From CAYUNA01 sp047629355 (GTDB lineage: Bacteria > Bacteroidota > Bacteroidia > Chitinophagales > Saprospiraceae): a DNA stretch of 25,998 nt. The position numbers were made by a program, and so were the translations under genes. Of the stretch, positions 22,761 to 25,998 are shown one piece after another (position 1 is the stretch's first letter; every line of letters begins with the position of its first letter). The notes under the pieces are model-generated. The model made no database searches. It was not told the DNA's origin and worked only from the letters and a program-made list of their open reading frames with translations. The DNA lies in assembly GCA_047629355.1 (NCBI GenBank), contig JBLHWU010000076.1, positions 1-25,998 on the forward strand. Direction: 5' to 3'.

Positions 22761-23837
22761 ATGAAAAGGAAAAAAATTGCAGGTAGTGCCTTAGTTTACT
22801 GCCAAAATGCTTTTAATACTCCCGAAGGAAAAACCGCACACGGCTTGGTGCGCTTTACGGAACGCTACAAAGTTGTCGGCATTATTGACAACACTTATAC
22901 CGATCAAGATGCTGGAAAAGTCTTGGACAATCGACCCAATGGAATTCCAATTTTTGCAGACTTTACGACGGCGATAGAGGCTTTAGAAGAACGGGAAATT
23001 AAGGTCAATAATTTCGTCATCGGTTTAGCTCCAGATGGTGGACGTCTGCCAAAAGATGCCAAAGAAGAAATTAGAAAAGCATTGGAAATGGGCTTAGACG
23101 TCGCTTCTGGATTGCACGATTTTTTGACGAATGACAAATCTTTGGTCAAATTGGCGAAAAAAAATGAATGTACGATTAAAGATGTCCGCAAAACACCAGA
23201 CCGCGACCAACTACACTTTTTTACAGGTGAAATTGAAAACGTCAACTGTCTGAAATTGGCAGTACTCGGAACAGATTCTGCCGTTGGAAAACGAACCACT
23301 GCATGGATGATTGTGCATGCTTTTAGAAATGCGGGACGCAAAGCTGAAATGATTGGCACGGGGCAAACCGCTTGGATGCAAGGTGCTAAATATTCCATGA
23401 TTATGGACAGTTGCATCAACGACTTTGTCTCTGGAGAAATCGAACACGCAATCGTTAGTACTTGGAACGATGAAGAACCTGATGTCATCGTCATAGAAGG
23501 GCAGGGGAGTCTTATGAATCCAGCCTATCCTGGTGGGTTTGAAATCTTGGCTGCAGGTCGTCCCGACTACGTTATCTTGCAACATGCGCCAAAGCGACTC
23601 GAATACGATGGTTTTCCAGGTTATAAATTACATTCCTTGGAGGAACAAATCAGGGCAATTCAAGTCATTTCTGGAAAAGAAGTGATTGCCATTACGCTCA
23701 ACCACGAGGAAATGAAAGCCGAAGAAATTCCAGCTGCTTGCGCAAAAATCACCAAAGAAATTGGCTTGCCTTGCTTCGATGTTTTGGAACATGGAGCAGA
23801 GGCGTTGGTTAAAATCCTACAATCAAAAATTAAATGA
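22761..23837 (+). CDS. dgcN: DUF1611 protein, probable D-glutamate N-acetyltransferase (DgcN-like)
   Basis: DUF1611 proteins were long annotated as unknown P-loop proteins; my recollection is that the member DgcN acetylates D-glutamate as the first step of a D-Glu catabolic route. Here a Rossmann-like N-terminal domain (GSALVYCQNAFNTPEGKTAH, KVVGIIDNTYTD) is followed by a P-loop domain with G-T-D-S-A-V-G-K-R-T-T (residues 170-180), GTGQTAWMQGAKYSMIMDSC, VIVIEGQGSLMNPAYPGG and an ILQHAPKRLEYDGFPGYKLH segment. The 358-aa length fits the family. Its TGA overlaps the ATG of the epimerase gene by 4 nt, so the two are translationally coupled, matching the dgcN-dgcA pairing. An A-B-C repeat lies upstream. 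Family membership is firm; the specific activity is inferred from the pairing. Confidence 0.85.
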   Translation: MKRKKIAGSALVYCQNAFNTPEGKTAHGLVRFTERYKVVGIIDNTYTDQDAGKVLDNRPNGIPIFADFTTAIEALEEREIKVNNFVIGLAPDGGRLPKDAKEEIRKALEMGLDVASGLHDFLTNDKSLVKLAKKNECTIKDVRKTPDRDQLHFFTGEIENVNCLKLAVLGTDSAVGKRTTAWMIVHAFRNAGRKAEMIGTGQTAWMQGAKYSMIMDSCINDFVSGEIEHAIVSTWNDEEPDVIVIEGQGSLMNPAYPGGFEILAAGRPDYVILQHAPKRLEYDGFPGYKLHSLEEQIRAIQVISGKEVIAITLNHEEMKAEEIPAACAKITKEIGLPCFDVLEHGAEALVKILQSKIK

Positions 23838-24889
23838 CCATTACCCAAATTTCCTTTGAACGACTGGACTTAAAACTCTCTAAACCTTATACCATTGCGT
23901 ATGAAGTAGTGGAATTTGCGACTAACTTCATCTTAAAAGTGGAAACTACATCTGGGATAGTCGGCTACGGCTGTGCTGCCCCAGATGTGCCCGTTACTGG
24001 AGAAACCCCAGAGATGGTAAAGGATGCAATTAAAGACATTGTTATTCCTTACTTACGAAAGAAAAATCCTTTTACTTACGCTCGAATTATTGCAGAACTT
24101 AAACCCTTATTGGCAGGGAAGTCTTCGACTTTGGCAATGGTGGATATGGCATTATTTGATTTGATGTCAAAAAAAGCGGATGTTCCCTTATATCAATTTT
24201 TAGGCGGTTACCAACATCGCATTGAAACCAGCATCACTATTGGCATTTGTTCTTTAAAAGAAACCTTGCAAGAGGCGGAGATTTTCACCAACCAGGGATT
24301 CAGAATTCTAAAAATCAAAGGAGGCTTGGACGTAGAAGCAGATATTGAAAGAATGTTGGAATTAAAAACTCGATTTCCAAAGACCATTCTTCGTTTTGAT
24401 GGAAATCAAGGATATTCAGTCGCAGAAGCGATTCATTTTTTCGAACAAACTAAAAAGGCTAAAATCCAAATTTTCGAACAACCTGTAAAAGTTGGTGAAG
24501 ACGTAAAGCTAGGAGAAGTAACCAATTGTACCTCCATTCCAGTCATGGCGGATGAAAGCTTAAAGACATTAGAAGATAGTTTCCGATTGGTGCGCAACAA
24601 ACGAGTCGATATGATTAATATCAAGTTGATGAAAGTCGGTGGCATCCTCGAAGGTCGGCACATCAATTCCGTTGCCAAATCCTCCAAAATCGAAGCGATG
24701 ATTGGTTGCATTGACGAATGCGCGTTGGGTATTGCCGCAGGATTGCATTTTGCTTTGAGCCGTCCCAATATTCAGTTTGCGGATTTAGATGGGCATTTGG
24801 ATTTTGAAAATGACCCGTTCAGTGGATTGTTTCATTTGAAAAATGGGTGGTTGAGTCCGACAAATACAGCAGGACTTGGAGCTGTATAG
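23834..24889 (+). CDS. dgcA: Enolase-superfamily dipeptide epimerase / N-acetyl-glutamate racemase (DgcA-like)
   Basis: This enzyme belongs to the muconate-lactonizing/dipeptide-epimerase group, inverting the alpha-carbon next to a carboxylate with Mg2+. The full catalytic set is visible: the Lys-x-Lys pair Lys160/Lys162 (ILKIKGG), metal ligands Asp189 (LRFDGNQGYS), Glu215 (IFEQPV) and Asp240 (VMADES), and the opposite-face base Lys264 (INIKLMKVGG). An N-terminal capping domain covers about 1-120. The length of 351 aa is normal. The gene overlaps the DUF1611 gene by ATGA. Two functions fit: L-Ala-D/L-Glu epimerase acting on peptidoglycan dipeptides, or the N-acetyl-D-glutamate racemase DgcA. 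The tight coupling to DUF1611 favours the second, but sequence alone does not separate them. Confidence 0.88.
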   Translation: MTITQISFERLDLKLSKPYTIAYEVVEFATNFILKVETTSGIVGYGCAAPDVPVTGETPEMVKDAIKDIVIPYLRKKNPFTYARIIAELKPLLAGKSSTLAMVDMALFDLMSKKADVPLYQFLGGYQHRIETSITIGICSLKETLQEAEIFTNQGFRILKIKGGLDVEADIERMLELKTRFPKTILRFDGNQGYSVAEAIHFFEQTKKAKIQIFEQPVKVGEDVKLGEVTNCTSIPVMADESLKTLEDSFRLVRNKRVDMINIKLMKVGGILEGRHINSVAKSSKIEAMIGCIDECALGIAAGLHFALSRPNIQFADLDGHLDFENDPFSGLFHLKNGWLSPTNTAGLGAV

Positions 24890-25209
24890 TTTGTTGTATT
24901 CATTATATTAAGTACTCGGACTTACTCGTTCTTGATTAATTAGTGTTTATTTTTCTTGAAAAGAAGAACTTAGGAACACGAATTAGAGTGACAAAGTAGT
25001 ACAAAGAAGTATCTTTTTCATTTTTTTCGAAAAAAGAGGTGACCAATTAGATAAATAAGGTCTTTATTGTGCTTTCAATGCGGAATAAGTCTAGAATATC
25101 AATTCACCAAGAGGTACTGAAAGAATAATCGGTCATTTAAAGAGTGACAATTAAACCGCCAAAGTCACTCTTTTCTAAGGCCCTATATTTTAATAATTTA
25201 GAAAAAAGA
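24890..25209. other. Intergenic region with diverged repeat copies
   Basis: This 320-nt gap encodes nothing I can support. AAGAAGTATCTTTT (25004-25017) matches the interior of the palindrome at 4475-4593. AGGTGACCAATTAG...GGTCTTTATTG (about 25028-25060) is the third copy of the GTGACC...GGTCTATAT repeat. AATAATCGGTCATTTAA (about 25126-25142) resembles a palindrome end. It appears to be a decayed member of the AT-rich palindrome families. No clear promoter or terminator is visible. Confidence 0.5.
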
Positions 25210-25668
25210 ATGAAGAAAACTAAGCTAACAATTGGTCGAAGAGATAAGGCTAATTTTCCAGAACTGAATTTACAAGATATTGATATTAAAATAGATACAG
25301 GGGCTTACACTTCTGCGATTCATTGTCATCAAATTGGTCAGAAAATAATTAATGGTAAACAACATGTCGTTTTTACACTACTTGACCCTTCTCATCCTCA
25401 ATACGATAACAAAGAATATTCTACTAAGAATTTCACTGAAAAAAGAGTGAAAAATTCATTTGGCGGCTCAGAAAAACGTTTTGTTGTAAAGACGAATATC
25501 CTTCTTTTTGGTCAAGAATTTAAAATTAGATTATCGTTAAGCGAACGTGGCGAAATGAGGTTTCCAATTCTAATTGGCAGAAAATTTTTAGTTGGGAAAT
25601 TTATTGTTGACCCTGCCAAATGTGATTTATCTTTTGAAAATGAAGTCCATTCCGAAAAGTCTATATGA
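25210..25668 (+). CDS. RimB-like retropepsin-fold protein (putative ATP-dependent zinc protease family)
   Basis: Members are small single-domain proteins with a retroviral-protease-like fold, often linked to the RimK ATP-grasp ligase that adds glutamates to ribosomal protein S6 and related targets. I chose ATG 25210 (152 aa) rather than the GTG at 25144, because it gives the usual N-terminus (MKKTKLTIGRRDKANFPELN) and length. The catalytic-type motif is IKIDTGAYTSAIH (Asp29). RFPILIGRKFLVGKFIVDP near the C-terminus is the second conserved block. VKTNILLFGQEFKIRLSLSE lies between them. No rimK gene is in the window; it could lie downstream. 'Zinc protease' is the historical family label; the visible DTGA motif argues for an aspartic-type fold. 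Confidence 0.85.
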   Translation: MKKTKLTIGRRDKANFPELNLQDIDIKIDTGAYTSAIHCHQIGQKIINGKQHVVFTLLDPSHPQYDNKEYSTKNFTEKRVKNSFGGSEKRFVVKTNILLFGQEFKIRLSLSERGEMRFPILIGRKFLVGKFIVDPAKCDLSFENEVHSEKSI

Positions 25669-25690
25669 AAACTGAAAACTCAACAGTTTT
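25668..25690 (+). terminator. Small hairpin immediately after the RimB-like gene
   Basis: AAAACTG (25668-25674) pairs with CAGTTTT (25684-25690), starting at the last base of the stop codon, and is followed by T/A-rich sequence. It could act as a weak terminator. Its sequence ACTGAAAACTCAACAG also matches the terminal repeat of the 4641-4920 element, so it may instead be a remnant of that family. Confidence 0.4.
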
Positions 25691-25764
25691 TAAGTAACAT
25701 GTCGTGATTAATCAGGTAAAATCTTGTCTAAAAATTACCTAATTAATTAGTACGTGTTACTTAA
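25690..25764. repeat. 75-bp palindrome with 30-bp arms and TTAAGTAAC ends
   Basis: Arms 25690-25719 and 25735-25764 are inverted repeats at 25 of 30 positions around a 15-nt centre. The right arm contains the 22-bp sequence that also overlaps the susD stop (10167-10188). The central AATCTTGTCTAAAAAT matches the right arm of the palindrome at 19027-19146. Confidence 0.75.
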
Positions 25765-25874
25765 GAATAGGCAGTTTTTATAAAAATGACCAAATTAAAA
25801 AGAATCAGCCTTATGAAATCTAATTCTTTTAAAACCGTTTAGGAACGCGAAATAAATAACTTTATATTTTTGAG

Positions 25875-25998
25875 AGAATATCTAAGTACGTGACATTATT
25901 TATTGGGGTAAAATTTGAAAGCAAGATTTTTTCGATAGTTTTCTTTTAAAAATCGTTGCATGGTCTACATCACGGAACTATTTTTAAGAGGAAAATAG
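25875..25998. repeat. Partial palindromic repeat running off the window end
   Basis: TAAGTACGTGACATTATTTA is followed by GATTTTTTCGATAGTTTTCT (25924-25943). The latter is the inverted core of the palindrome at 19027-19146 and resembles the core at 4083-4170. The copy appears to continue past the window. Between 25765 and 25874 I see only a TAGGAACGCGAAATAAATAA string related to 11369-11390. Confidence 0.5.

Noticed and set aside
22904..23494. 196-codon minus-strand frame
   Set aside because: It is entirely antisense to the DUF1611 gene, which has strong family motifs; an open antisense frame here is a codon-usage shadow.
1..25998. tRNA, rRNA or transposase genes that could move the repeats
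   Set aside because: I found no cloverleaf-like sequence, rRNA signature or transposase/RAYT motif in any listed or visible frame; any mobilising enzyme must be encoded elsewhere.

Overview
The window looks like the chromosome of an environmental Bacteroidota, most likely of the Saprospiraceae/Lewinella type. It has an AT-rich background, a SusC/SusD pair, proteins with C-terminal type IX secretion (T9SS) sorting domains, surface-export lipoprotein signals (Cys followed by acidic residues), a periplasmic-propeller regulator, and A-rich rather than Shine-Dalgarno start contexts. Every gene I can support lies on the + strand.

Layout. (1) 187-4033 is regulatory. A wrecked hybrid two-component regulator (187-873) precedes an intact transmembrane propeller/Y_Y_Y/LuxR-HTH regulator (1088-4033). 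(2) 4034-5210 is 1.2 kb without genes, packed with long palindromes and a roughly 280-bp insertion-like element. (3) 5211-17283 is a polysaccharide-utilisation locus: SusC, SusD, a PKD surface lipoprotein, a T9SS-exported protein with two Cys-rich repeats, a GH5 enzyme with two CBM6-like modules, and a GH30 lipoprotein. GH5 plus GH30 suggests a beta-1,3/1,6-glucan such as laminarin, but the substrate is inferred. (4) 17866-18811 is a K+ channel pseudogene that has lost its selectivity filter. (5) 19183-21383 holds a 53-aa Lys-rich protein, an ECF sigma factor, a frameshifted lipoprotein and a very acidic small lipoprotein. (6) 21420-24889 holds a PLP fold-type-II enzyme, a DUF1611/DgcN-like protein and an enolase-superfamily epimerase (DgcA-like). 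The last two overlap by 4 nt, suggesting D-glutamate or muropeptide-derived amino acid catabolism. (7) 25210-25668 is a RimB-like aspartic/zinc protease family protein, followed by more palindromes.

The most striking feature is the intergenic DNA. Nearly every gap holds strongly structured repeats. One set is a modular hairpin family: an 18-23 bp hairpin 'A' whose arms vary together between copies, a GC-rich hairpin 'B', and a conserved hairpin 'C', combined as A-B-A, A-B-C or B-C, some bracketed by terminal inverted repeats. A second set is 70-170 bp imperfect palindromes with TTAAGTA-type ends. One composite is flanked by an 8-bp direct repeat, which suggests transposition. Every gap inside the polysaccharide locus carries at least one such hairpin. 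These repeats look like non-autonomous mobile elements that may also act as intercistronic RNA structures; no transposase is present in the window.

Three genes are broken (hybrid regulator, K+ channel, sigma-linked lipoprotein), so the region appears to be eroding where it is rich in repeats.
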